The notes: generated by a model from the letters alone, not told the origin. Shown: positions 6,529-13,727, counted from the stretch's first letter. The stretch is DNA of 14,506 nt from an uncultured Campylobacter sp. (GCF_938031315.1 NZ_CALHHT010000341.1:1-14506); one strand, 5' to 3'. Numbers and translations: made by a program.

Positions 6529-7025
6529 GCGTGGATTCCTTTTGAGTTTGTTTGTTTGGTTTTAGTATCGTAGCTGATGCTTGCGCCCGTGATGCGGTCG
6601 CCGCCTTGGCGCAGCACGTACGGCACGTCGGAGCGGACGATCTTGCTGCTCGTATCGTAGATGATCTCCTGCGCCGTGTAATCAAAGCCTCTGCTATTTA
6701 CATAGTGCGCGTCGCCGTTAAATTTTATCAGCTCGCCGGCGCGCGTCGCGGTCTTTGAAACCAAAGTGTGATTTAGATCTGCGCCAATCTCCTCGGCTTT
6801 AAAATTTACAAACTCGTCGCGATCCTTGTAGCGAGTGCCGCCGTCCGCGGTAAATTTAGCATCCACGCGCTCGCCGATCTGATAATCGACGATCTTTTTC
6901 ATCTCCATATTCGCAATGCTTAGATCCTGCCTAAACATATCGCTAAAATACGGCGTCTGCACGCTTAAAAACACCATCGCGACGCAAAAGATCGCAATCG
7001 CGACGTAGAAAATTTTTATCACCAT
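6492..7025 (-). CDS. lptC: LPS export protein LptC
   Basis: LptC is a bitopic inner-membrane protein that receives lipopolysaccharide from the LptB2FG transporter and passes it to LptA. A single membrane helix (residues 3-22) is followed by a periplasmic beta-jellyroll with the family pattern of alternating strands, for example YKDRDEFVNFKAEEIG, IKFNGDAHYVNSRGFDYTAQEIIYD and ITGASISYDTKTK. The 177 residues match family size. AAGGAG lies upstream of the ATG at 7023-7025. It is transcribed after kdsC, with 67 non-coding bases between them, and overlaps lptA. Assignment rests on length, topology and position next to lptA and kdsC, since LptC sequences diverge strongly. Confidence 0.85.
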   Translation of the reverse strand: MVIKIFYVAIAIFCVAMVFLSVQTPYFSDMFRQDLSIANMEMKKIVDYQIGERVDAKFTADGGTRYKDRDEFVNFKAEEIGADLNHTLVSKTATRAGELIKFNGDAHYVNSRGFDYTAQEIIYDTSSKIVRSDVPYVLRQGGDRITGASISYDTKTKQTNSKGIHAWYLIKDQNSTN

Positions 7026-7092
7026 CGCTCGGCTCCTTTTGATCTGCGCGGAATTTCGCCCCTCGCAGGCATTCTCACGCGCGCTTGCGAAA

Positions 7093-7581
7093 CTACAGCC
7101 ATTTGCTATTCCACTCTTCGCGCATGCCGTTTTTATCGACGAGTATTTCGATCATCTCGCGCACCGCGCCGCAGCCGCCGTTTTTGCTTAGCATGATGTC
7201 CGCTTTTAGCGAGCTTAGCGCATCAGCGGGCTTGAAGCTGATCGCGACTGCGCTTAAAAGCTTCGCGTCGTTTATATCATCGCCGATCGCGGCGGCCTCA
7301 TCGAAGCTTAGGTTAAAATTTTTTAAAATTTGCTCCGCCCTTGAGAGCTTGTCTTTTTCGCCTTGAAAGAGCGTATCGATCTTTAGCTCGCGCGCACGGT
7401 TTGCGACGATTTGCGAGCTTTTGCCGGTGATGATCGCGACCTTTAGCCCCAGCCGTTGCCACTCCTGGATGCCGAATCCGTCTTTTACGTTAAATTTCTT
7501 CATCTCTTCGCCGCCGTTTGAATGGTACAGCCCGCCGTCGCTAAGGCAACCGTCTACGTCTAAAAATATGATCTTTATCAC
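7093..7581 (-). CDS. kdsC: 3-deoxy-D-manno-octulosonate 8-phosphate phosphatase
   Basis: KdsC is a cytoplasmic HAD phosphatase that removes phosphate from Kdo-8-phosphate in lipid A core synthesis. HAD motif I is DVDGCLSDG with nucleophile Asp8 and Asp10; motif II is ITGKSS (Thr52); the lysine of motif III is in the EKDKL segment; motif IV is GDDINDAKLL (Asp101, Asp102, Asp105). GGCGAVREMIE and the short C-terminus are typical of C0-type KdsC. The frame stays open to a TTG at 7641 (182 residues), but I prefer the GTG at 7579-7581 (162 residues): it gives the family-typical IKIIFLDVDG start and has GGA seven bases upstream. The 20 extra codons are AT-rich and contain AAATTT copies. It opens the LPS-transport run kdsC-lptC-lptA. 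Confidence 0.9.
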   Translation of the reverse strand: MIKIIFLDVDGCLSDGGLYHSNGGEEMKKFNVKDGFGIQEWQRLGLKVAIITGKSSQIVANRARELKIDTLFQGEKDKLSRAEQILKNFNLSFDEAAAIGDDINDAKLLSAVAISFKPADALSSLKADIMLSKNGGCGAVREMIEILVDKNGMREEWNSKWL

Positions 7582-7667
7582 TTCGTTTTCCGTTTTTTGA
7601 AATTTTGTGATTTTAACGAAATTTGGCTGAATTTTTGGCAAACGGCGTATAAATTTAAGCTGCGATC

Positions 7668-8615
7668 TTAGCCCTTAATCGGCACGTAGCCGCTATTTTC
7701 GATGATACTTTGCCCCTGCGGCGAAAGGATCCAATCTATCAAGATGCGGATATTTTCGTTTTTGTTGTTTTCATCGTAAACCGCGTAAATTTCGGCTACG
7801 AGCGGATATTTGCGGCTAGAGATATTTTCTTTATTCGGATACGCGCCGTTTAGGCTAAGCATCTTCACGCCGCCGTTTTGCACGATCCCCTCGACGTAAT
7901 AGCGAAACGAAAAGCCGATTGCACTGCCGAAAAAGCCCGTGATCTTGCGCTTAGGCTGCGTCTCGCCCATAAATTTTAAAAACGCGCTCTGGCTGCCGCT
8001 GCCCGCGTTTCGCTGCACGGCATCTATTCGCATGCGCTCGCCGCCGAGCTGCGACCAGTCGCTATATTGCCCCGAATAAATTCCTCGCACCTGATCCACG
8101 GTTAAATTAGATACTTTATTATTCGCATTTACGATAAAGACGAACGCCTCCAGCCCGATCGGCACGAAGCGTAAATTTGCGCCCTTTTTCTGCGCGTAAT
8201 CAAGCTGCTGCTTTGAAGGAGCGGCGACAAAGATCAGATCCGCCTCGCCGTCGCTTATGGCCTTGTATGCGCCGCGAGTGTTGCTAAATTTAAGCCTGCT
8301 AGCATCGGTAAAATTTTGCCCGTCAAACTCCACGCTGTCCTTAGGATAGCTCGCCGCGACGAATGCCGAAAACACCGGATACAAAGCCGCTGCGCCGTCG
8401 ATTATCGGCAGATCGCCGCTAAGTTTTAAGCTAGAGCTAACGCGCACGATCTGCGAGCTCTCGTCAAACGGCAGGAATTTATGCAGCTCGATCGATTTAG
8501 CCTGCATCTCGGCGCTGCTTTGATTTACGTATCGCTTCACGACGAGGCTGTAAAACGCAAAATCGAAAGCCGCCAAGCCAAGCGCTAGCAAAATGACGAT
8601 AGATAGGCGCTTCAT
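7668..8615 (-). CDS. Membrane-anchored PstS-like (phosphate-type) binding protein
   Basis: The 315-residue protein has the fold signature of the PstS family of periplasmic binding proteins: IDGAAALYPVFSAF (71-84) near the N-terminal lobe, EADLIFVAAPS (124-134), an LTVDQVRGIYSGQYSDWSQLGG stretch (171-192), and the ligand loop RNAGSGSQSAF (202-212), where PstS binds the oxyanion. Residues 1-26 form an uncut-looking hydrophobic anchor (basic MKR, then about 20 apolar residues) with no lipobox cysteine. No pstC, pstA, pstB or phoU lies in the window, so it may be a stand-alone sensor or scaffold rather than a transporter part; that is inference. GGA lies eight bases before the ATG, and the stop of the 45-residue ORF is one base upstream. 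Confidence 0.85.
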   Translation of the reverse strand: MKRLSIVILLALGLAAFDFAFYSLVVKRYVNQSSAEMQAKSIELHKFLPFDESSQIVRVSSSLKLSGDLPIIDGAAALYPVFSAFVAASYPKDSVEFDGQNFTDASRLKFSNTRGAYKAISDGEADLIFVAAPSKQQLDYAQKKGANLRFVPIGLEAFVFIVNANNKVSNLTVDQVRGIYSGQYSDWSQLGGERMRIDAVQRNAGSGSQSAFLKFMGETQPKRKITGFFGSAIGFSFRYYVEGIVQNGGVKMLSLNGAYPNKENISSRKYPLVAEIYAVYDENNKNENIRILIDWILSPQGQSIIENSGYVPIKG

Positions 8616-8616
8616 C

Positions 8617-8754
8617 TTAGTTTCCGTTTGCGATATAGGAGATGATCGAGCATTTGCTCTGCAGATACAACGCCGCTGCGGTTAGTACGCAAACGCTGAT
8701 CGCCCAAGCCGTCAATATTACGGCGATCGTTTTTTGAAAAATTTCATCGCTCAT
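8617..8754 (-). CDS. 45-residue single-helix membrane miniprotein
   Basis: An ORF of 46 codons runs from ATG at 8752-8754 to TAA at 8617-8619. It encodes an acidic N-terminus (MSDEIFQK), one hydrophobic helix (about residues 9-31, TIAVILTAWAISVCVLTAA) and a short tail ending YIANGN. GAGG lies five bases before the ATG and overlaps the TGA of the upstream gene (TGAGG). Its own stop is one base from the ATG of the PstS-like gene. Such tight packing between two convincing genes, with a good ribosome binding site, makes it a likely real gene that automatic annotation would miss. Two cysteines (Cys22 and Cys35) are present. I know no named family for it. Confidence 0.7.
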   Translation of the reverse strand: MSDEIFQKTIAVILTAWAISVCVLTAAALYLQSKCSIISYIANGN

Positions 8755-8761
8755 TTATGCC

Positions 8762-9187
8762 TCACATATGCGCAAGCGCGCTATTAAGCAGCCATAAAAA
8801 GCCCATTAGGACGGCTAAAAAAGTTATGAACGAAAATGCAGAGAGAATCAGCAAATTTTTAATTCTTCTACGGCGCTCATCCGTGCTTTTAGCAGATCTA
8901 ATAAATTTTACTAAACTTACAATTAGCCAAATGAACGAAATTACCGGCAGCCCGGTAAAAACCAAGATAAGTATAGAAAAAGGATCGAATAGCCACTGAG
9001 AATATATGAGTGGAGCAAAAGCGCATGCAAACACAACCACCGAAATAATTAGAAATTTTTTATCTCTTTTATGGCGCTCCGGCTCGTCTTTTGATCTGAT
9101 AAATTTAATCAAACACACGATAAGCCAAACAAAGCAGATCAAAAATAGTACATTTAAAATCTCCATAAGCGATCCGAAATTATTCAT
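8762..9187 (-). CDS. Hypothetical four-helix membrane protein with internal duplication
   Basis: The 141-residue protein is two copies of a two-helix unit. Helix 1 plus loop reads WLIVCLIKFIRSKDEPERH (residues 21-39) and recurs as WLIVSLVKFIRSAKSTDER (87-105); each is followed by a run of basic residues and a second helix (KKFLIIS and KNLLILS). The four membrane segments are about 9-30, 45-62, 71-94 and 111-134, with short basic loops predicted to be cytosolic. AGG lies seven bases before the ATG (9185-9187). It is the first gene of a probable operon with the 45-residue miniprotein and the PstS-like protein. No known function; similar small duplicated membrane proteins exist among uncharacterised families. 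Confidence 0.75.
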   Translation of the reverse strand: MNNFGSLMEILNVLFLICFVWLIVCLIKFIRSKDEPERHKRDKKFLIISVVVFACAFAPLIYSQWLFDPFSILILVFTGLPVISFIWLIVSLVKFIRSAKSTDERRRRIKNLLILSAFSFITFLAVLMGFLWLLNSALAHM

Positions 9188-9440
9188 CTTTTACCTTTAA
9201 ATTTTAATATGCAAAGCGGCATTTTAGCGCTCCGACGGTGTGAAATTTCATATAGCATATTCACGGTTTTCGCGGCGGGCGCAAATGCACCGCCAGCGGT
9301 CTTAATAAAGCGGCGCGCTTTGCTGGGGCAAGGACGAAATTTTGCAAATTTCAAGCAGCGGCAAGAGTAAAATTTCAAACGCCGATAAAATTTCAAAACC
9401 GCGAATTGCTAATGTTGCTAAATTTAGCGCGCATTTGCCG
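9188..9440. other. Intergenic region rich in AAATTT, no gene seen
   Basis: The gap between hisB and the 141-residue membrane gene holds scattered AAATTT/AAAATTT hexamers, including a perfect palindrome GCTAAATTTAGC (9417-9428) just after the hisB stop. It probably carries the promoter of the membrane-gene operon, but no clear -10/-35 pair stands out. A 70-codon open frame here is judged non-coding. Confidence 0.5.
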
Positions 9441-10019
9441 CTATAAAACGCCCTTCGTGCTAGGCACGCCGGCGCGCTCATTGATACTTATCGCGCGACG
9501 AAATGCGACGGCGAACGCCTTAAACGCGGCTTCCGCCACGTGGTGCAGATTTTCGCCGCGGATCTGGCTTAGATGCAGCGTTAAATTTGCGTTGAAAGCC
9601 AGAGCGCGGAAAAATTCCTCCACGAGCTCGGCGTCGAATTCGCCGATCTTACCGCGCTTCAGGCTCGGGCAATCAAATACCAAAAACGCGCGGTTGGAAA
9701 AATCAAGCGCGGCGCTTACGGCGGCTTCGTCCATCACGACGACGCTATCGCCGAAGCGCTCGATGTTTTGCGCGGGATAGATCGCCTCTTTGATCGCGCT
9801 TCCAAGCACGATGCCGCAGTCCTCGACGCTGTGGTGAAAATCGACCTGCAAATCGCCCTCGCAGCGCAAGCTCAGATCGATCCACGCGTGCTTGGCAAAC
9901 GCGCTAAGCATATGATCGAAAAAACCGATGCCCGTTTGTATCTGCGCCGCGCCGCGCCCGTAAAGCTCCAGCTCAAGCTCGATTTTGGTCTCTTTCGTAG
10001 CCCTATTTTTGCTTATCAT
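9441..10019 (-). CDS. hisB: Imidazoleglycerol-phosphate dehydratase
   Basis: HisB removes water from imidazoleglycerol phosphate to give imidazoleacetol phosphate in histidine synthesis; the enzyme is a manganese-dependent cytoplasmic oligomer. The two family signatures with metal-binding histidines are intact: FFDHML (33-38) with FHHSVED (61-67), and NLHHVAEAAFK (157-167). The STKG near the C-terminus (187-190) is also typical. At 192 residues it is the monofunctional dehydratase, without the phosphatase domain of the E. coli fusion. AGGA lies seven bases before the ATG (10017-10019). It lies 48 bases after dsbD on the same strand and is probably cotranscribed with it. No other his gene is in the window. 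Confidence 0.97.
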   Translation of the reverse strand: MISKNRATKETKIELELELYGRGAAQIQTGIGFFDHMLSAFAKHAWIDLSLRCEGDLQVDFHHSVEDCGIVLGSAIKEAIYPAQNIERFGDSVVVMDEAAVSAALDFSNRAFLVFDCPSLKRGKIGEFDAELVEEFFRALAFNANLTLHLSQIRGENLHHVAEAAFKAFAVAFRRAISINERAGVPSTKGVL

Positions 10020-10067
10020 CGCGCAATCCTTAAAACTAAATTTTGTTTGAAATCTATCTAAATTTCA

Positions 10068-12038
10068 CTAAATTTCGGTTAAAATTTCGGCCAGCTTTTC
10101 GGAATTTACGCTGCCGATCTGGCGCAGGTTCGCAATCTCGGCGCCCTCTTTAAAAAACAGAATCGTAGGCGGGCCGAATACGTTAAAATGCGCTTTTATC
10201 GCTCTGTTTTGCTCGCTATCTTCGCTAAGATCGATCTTTAAAAGGCTAAATTTATCAAGCGCGCCCGCAAGAGCGGGATCTGCGAACGCTCGCTCGCTCT
10301 GCTCGCAATTTTTACACCAGCTAGCCCAAAAATCCACTATCACGGGCTTTTTGGAATTTTCTATTTCGCCGCGCAGCTGCGTCAGATCGCGCACAAACGA
10401 AAAATGCGCGCCGCTTAAATTTTTAGCGCTAGAAATTTCGCCCGCCTGCAAGCCCTCGCCCAAGCCGCCCCTGGAATATCTCGCATTTTGCGGGATTAGA
10501 TTACCAAGCGGCCTGGAAAAATCTTTCGCGCCGCTGGCAAAGCCCGCGAGCAGCAGCGCCGAATATAGCGCGATTACGAGAGCCAAAGCGCGCTTTATCC
10601 CGCCTGCGCCGCCGTCAAACAGCCCCAAAAATCCTGCGAAGATCGCGCCTAAAACCGCATAAATCAGCAGGCTTAAATTTTCGCCGATGAGCGTGCGCGA
10701 AATCCACACTGCCGTAAAAAGCAACAAAAAGCCGAAAATTTTAGGCACCGCCTCCATCCAAGCTCCGGGTCTAGGCAGTGCACCGCCGAGCCCTACCACA
10801 AGCAGTAGTGCGCCGCTTCCGAGCCCCAGCGCAAAAAGAGCCGCCGCACCCAGCAGAACGTCGCCGCTGCCCGCGATGTAAACGAGCGCGCCCGCAAGCG
10901 GAGCGGAGATGCACGGCGATACGACGAGCGCCGAGATAAGCCCCATCGAAAAAACTCCGATCAGGCCGCCAGCATTTTCGCTTTTGCTATTTAAGAAACT
11001 TTGAAAGCGCGCAGGCAGGCGGATCTCGTAAAATCCAAACATCGAAAACGCGAGCGCGGCGAATATGAGCGAGGTTAGGATCAGTGCGGGCGGAGTTTGC
11101 AGCAGGCCCTGTAAATTTTGCCCGAAAACCGCCACGAAAGCTCCTAAAATCGCATACGAGCTCGCCATCCCGAAAATATACGCGAGGCTTACGGCGAGGC
11201 TTTTTTTCGCGCTCGGCTTCGAGGAGGTTTTCGCCACTATGATCGACGAGAGGATCGGGATGAGCGGATAGACGCAAGGGCTTAGCGAGAGCAGCACGCC
11301 GTAGCCGAAAAACAGCGCGATCGCCGCGATGAAGCTCTTGCCGCTAAGAACGTTTAAAATTTTATCCTGCTCGGAGATGGAATTTACGCCGCGTGGATTT
11401 TTGTGCGCGGAGGCTTCACCGGAATTTACCGCAGCGCTTTCCGCCGAGCTTGCCGCGGAATTTCCCGTCGCCTGCGAGTTTGCCTCAGAATTTGCCTCTG
11501 CGCCTGAAGCTGCGGTATTGCTTTCAAAATTTAAATTCCCGCTCTGCGCGCTGTCTGCGGCAGAAATCTGCGCAGAATTTGCGCCTTTTCGATATTTTTT
11601 CAGCTCGGAGTTTGAAATTCTGCTGATATGATAGCCCTCCACTACGCGCTTGAAGCTGAAACCGAACTGCTGCGGCTGATAGCAAAAGCCCGATTTCGTG
11701 CAGCCCAAAAAATCGCCGTTAAGCACGAAATTATCGCTGTTCGCGGCATTTGCAAGCACTAGACCCAAAGGCACGGCGATGCTAAATTTGCCCTCATAAA
11801 TTTTATAATCCTTGTATTCGGTCGCGGCGGGCAAATTTATTAAATTCGTTACCTCTGCGCCGCCGATGAAAATTTTTATCTCGTTTTGATAGAGATAGAC
11901 CCCGTCCGCGATATCAAAGCTTAGCGTTACGCTATCGCTTTGCGCCGTCGCGTCAAGCTTGAACGCATCGGAAGGTTTTAAGGGCTCGGCGCTTAAACCC
12001 AAGAGAAAAAATGCCGTCAAAATCAGCGATCTGATCAA
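10068..12038 (-). CDS. dsbD: Thiol:disulfide interchange protein DsbD
   Basis: DsbD carries electrons from cytoplasmic thioredoxin across the inner membrane to periplasmic thiol proteins. All three domains are present. A signal peptide (1-17) precedes the alpha domain, with Cys113 and Cys119 in GCTKSGFCYQPQ. The membrane domain spans about 233-500, with Cys255 in SPCVYPLIP and Cys376 in SPCISAPL. The C-terminal thioredoxin-like domain has WCKNC (Cys575, Cys578). The alpha-beta linker (about 148-222) is a long Ser/Ala/Asn low-complexity segment of the same kind as the insertions in EngB and the acetyltransferase. The start is TTG (12036-12038), supported by AGGA six bases upstream and by the signal peptide that follows at once. 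Length 656 against about 560-600 in the family reflects the linker. Confidence 0.95.
   Translation of the reverse strand: MIRSLILTAFFLLGLSAEPLKPSDAFKLDATAQSDSVTLSFDIADGVYLYQNEIKIFIGGAEVTNLINLPAATEYKDYKIYEGKFSIAVPLGLVLANAANSDNFVLNGDFLGCTKSGFCYQPQQFGFSFKRVVEGYHISRISNSELKKYRKGANSAQISAADSAQSGNLNFESNTAASGAEANSEANSQATGNSAASSAESAAVNSGEASAHKNPRGVNSISEQDKILNVLSGKSFIAAIALFFGYGVLLSLSPCVYPLIPILSSIIVAKTSSKPSAKKSLAVSLAYIFGMASSYAILGAFVAVFGQNLQGLLQTPPALILTSLIFAALAFSMFGFYEIRLPARFQSFLNSKSENAGGLIGVFSMGLISALVVSPCISAPLAGALVYIAGSGDVLLGAAALFALGLGSGALLLVVGLGGALPRPGAWMEAVPKIFGFLLLFTAVWISRTLIGENLSLLIYAVLGAIFAGFLGLFDGGAGGIKRALALVIALYSALLLAGFASGAKDFSRPLGNLIPQNARYSRGGLGEGLQAGEISSAKNLSGAHFSFVRDLTQLRGEIENSKKPVIVDFWASWCKNCEQSERAFADPALAGALDKFSLLKIDLSEDSEQNRAIKAHFNVFGPPTILFFKEGAEIANLRQIGSVNSEKLAEILTEI
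11380..11580. repeat. AAATTT/GAATTT-punctuated linker DNA in dsbD
   Basis: GAATTT-type hexamers occur at 11380, 11422, 11458, 11476 (GAGTTT), 11488 and 11575, with AAATTT at 11527 and AAATTC at 11533. Most neighbouring spacings are multiples of 6. Read on the coding strand they give Asn-Ser, Asn-Phe and Asn-Leu pairs. The stretch SAQSGNLNF here resembles SAQSSELNF in the EngB insertion. Confidence 0.6.
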
Positions 12039-12146
12039 ATTTTATCCTTTGAAATTTTTTCCTACATTCTAACGTAATAAGTATGAATTTATAGTGTAAT
12101 CTAAAGAACTTTTTTGTAAAATTCCTTAAAATTTTTAGGAGGCGAT
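12039..12146. promoter_or_regulatory. Divergent promoter region of dsbD and ppk2
   Basis: The two genes diverge across 108 AT-rich bases. For dsbD, TAGAAT on the minus strand (12066-12071) is a candidate -10 box about 27 bases from the start codon. For ppk2, TGTAAT (12095-12100) and TGTAAAAT (12115-12122) are candidate -10 boxes. AGGAGG at 12137-12142 is the ribosome binding site of ppk2. No -35 element is obvious, as is usual in Campylobacter. Confidence 0.4.
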
Positions 12147-13049
12147 ATGAGCAAAGAGATCAAAACCGAAACGGGCGAAATAGCGCTGAAAGAGATAGAA
12201 TTTAAAAGCTCAAAGTACGAAAAAATCTCGTTCAAAGACTACGAAACGCTGCTTGAGAGATACCAGATCGAGCTTTTGAAGCTGCAAAAATTCGTAAAAG
12301 AAAAGGGCTTAAAAATTTTGATTTTGATGGAGGGACGCGACGCGGCGGGCAAAGGCGGCACGATCAAGCGACTATGCGAGCATCTTAACCCGCGCGGATG
12401 CCGCATCGTGGCGCTCGAAAAGCCGAGCAACGTCGAAAAGACGCAATGGTACTTCCAGCGCTACGTCGCGCACCTACCCAGCGGCGGCGAGATCACGATA
12501 TTTGACCGCAGCTGGTACAACCGCGCGATGGTCGAGCCGGTGATGGGCTTTTGCACCCACGCCGAGCATAAAGATTTCCTGCGCCAAGTGCCTAAATTTG
12601 AGGAGCTTTTGGTAAGTGCGGGGATAATTTTGTTTAAATTTTACTTTTCAGTCTCCAAAGAGGAGCAAAAAAGGCGCTTCGAATCGCGCCGCACCGACCC
12701 GCTGAAGCAATACAAACTCTCGCCGGTGGATGCGAGATCGCAGGAGCTGTGGAATCAATACACGCTCGCAAAATACTCGATGCTGCTCGCTTCAAATACC
12801 GAGTTTGCGCCGTGGACGATCCTTGATAGCAACGACAAAAAGATCGCGCGACTAAACGCCTTCCGCTGCATCCTCTCGCGCATAGACTATCCTGAAAAGA
12901 TCGATGCGAAGGAGCTTGCAGTGGATCCAAACCTCGTGCGAAACGGCGCCAGGGAGATAGTGCTAATGGAGGATAGCCAAAAAAGCGAGGCTTGGCGCAA
13001 GCTGGAAAGCCCCTCCCGCAAGAACAAGAAGGATAAGAAAAAGGGTTGA
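12147..13049 (+). CDS. ppk2: Polyphosphate kinase 2
   Basis: PPK2 transfers phosphate between polyphosphate and nucleoside diphosphates, chiefly making nucleoside triphosphates from polyphosphate, and affects survival under stress in Campylobacter. The thymidylate-kinase-like P-loop fold is clear: Walker A GRDAAGKGG (63-71), KPSNVEKTQWYFQRY (92-106), Walker B FDRSWYNRA (119-127), and the lid RRFESRRTDPLKQYKLSPVD (176-195). With one PPK2 domain in 300 residues it is the class I form. The C-terminus is a lysine-rich tail (KNKKDKKKG). The ATG has a consensus AGGAGG four bases upstream. It is the only plus-strand gene in the window. A weak inverted repeat (13100-13105 with 13115-13120), without a T-run, is the nearest candidate terminator. 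Confidence 0.96.
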   Translation: MSKEIKTETGEIALKEIEFKSSKYEKISFKDYETLLERYQIELLKLQKFVKEKGLKILILMEGRDAAGKGGTIKRLCEHLNPRGCRIVALEKPSNVEKTQWYFQRYVAHLPSGGEITIFDRSWYNRAMVEPVMGFCTHAEHKDFLRQVPKFEELLVSAGIILFKFYFSVSKEEQKRRFESRRTDPLKQYKLSPVDARSQELWNQYTLAKYSMLLASNTEFAPWTILDSNDKKIARLNAFRCILSRIDYPEKIDAKELAVDPNLVRNGAREIVLMEDSQKSEAWRKLESPSRKNKKDKKKG

Positions 13050-13167
13050 ATCTTGCCAATGAAGATTACTCGCTAGGGAGGCTTGCTAGGAATTGCTTCA
13101 TTAGGGATTTATTTCCTAATATATAGAAACGCATTAAATTCTATGATTGTGCACCTCAAGATTCTTT

Positions 13168-13670
13168 GAAATTCTATCTAATGGGATGGAATTCTACACA
13201 ACGCCACGGGCTACGTGATGAAGTATATCACGTTTCAATTCCTAATGGAATAGAATTCTACCTCGTCGCTTGCTTTTCTCTGCGGCTGTCGTTCATAGTT
13301 TCAATTCCCAACGGGATGGAATTCTACTTTAACCTTGTCGGTAACCCCGAGTTTGGTGATAGTTTCAATTCCCAACGGGATGGAATTCTACGATAGGTCT
13401 TTTATTAAAGGGCTCGATCCAAAAAATTGTTTCAATTCCCAACGGGATGGAATTATACTTTCACCGGGCCCCTCCGCTTCATCATATACGGACTGTTTTA
13501 ATTCCCAAAGGGATGGAATTCTACTTAAAGGCTCTCGTATCCATTAAAGATAGCATTATGATGTTTCAATTCCCAGTGGAATAGAATCTTGCCTACTATA
13601 AAATTTTAAAAGTAATAATAAAAGTAATAAAAAGACTTTTGTTTCAATTCCCATGGGAAAGATTACCCAC
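13168..13670 (-). CRISPR. CRISPR array, 8 repeats and 7 spacers, no adjacent cas genes
   Basis: Thirty-base repeats begin GTTTCAATTCCC and end GGAATTCTAC on the plus strand. They lie at 13168, 13232, 13298, 13362, 13429, 13495, 13563 and 13641. Those at 13298 and 13362 are identical; 13429 and 13495 differ by one or two bases; 13168, 13232, 13563 and 13641 are degenerate. Spacers are 34, 36, 34, 37, 36, 38 and 48 bases; the last is AT-rich and may not be a true spacer. Reversed, the repeat ends in ATTGAAAC, the crRNA handle typical of type I-B and type III systems. With the 13168 copy losing its GTTTC end, this points to minus-strand transcription and a leader on the right. The rest of 13050-13763 holds no gene. 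Confidence 0.95.
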
Positions 13671-13727
13671 CAAATTTACCTAGCTAAGACGGTGAGATTT
13701 ACCTCGCCAAATTTACTCCACCAAAGC

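Noticed and set aside
7582..7641. N-terminal extension of KdsC from the TTG at 7641
   Set aside because: It adds 20 residues not typical of KdsC; the GTG at 7581 has a better-placed ribosome binding site and the family-typical start.
9184..9396. Minus-strand ORF of 70 codons before the 141-residue membrane gene
   Set aside because: It is made largely of AAATTT-containing repetitive sequence, reads as basic low-complexity peptide, overlaps the start of a better gene and fills its promoter region.
11329..11631. Plus-strand ORFs opposite the dsbD linker, and similar ones opposite the EngB and acetyltransferase insertions
   Set aside because: The palindromic hexamers open several frames at once; the minus strand continues the conserved domains on both sides, so it is the coding strand.
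12634..13059. Minus-strand ORF of 141 codons opposite ppk2
   Set aside because: Antisense to an unmistakable PPK2; the product is Cys/Arg/Ser-rich without a domain pattern.
13100..13120. Inverted repeat ATTAGG/CCTAAT as a ppk2 terminator
   Set aside because: The stem is only six AT-rich pairs and no T-run follows, so it is mentioned with ppk2 but not listed as a terminator.
13166..13396. Plus-strand ORF of 76 codons, and a second at 13335-13547, across the CRISPR array
   Set aside because: They translate the repeats themselves (recurring SIPNG/FNSQRDGI motifs), a known artefact of repeat lengths that keep frame by chance.
13198..13562. Self-targeting spacers
   Set aside because: By eye, none of the spacers matches another part of this window; a genome-wide search was not possible.
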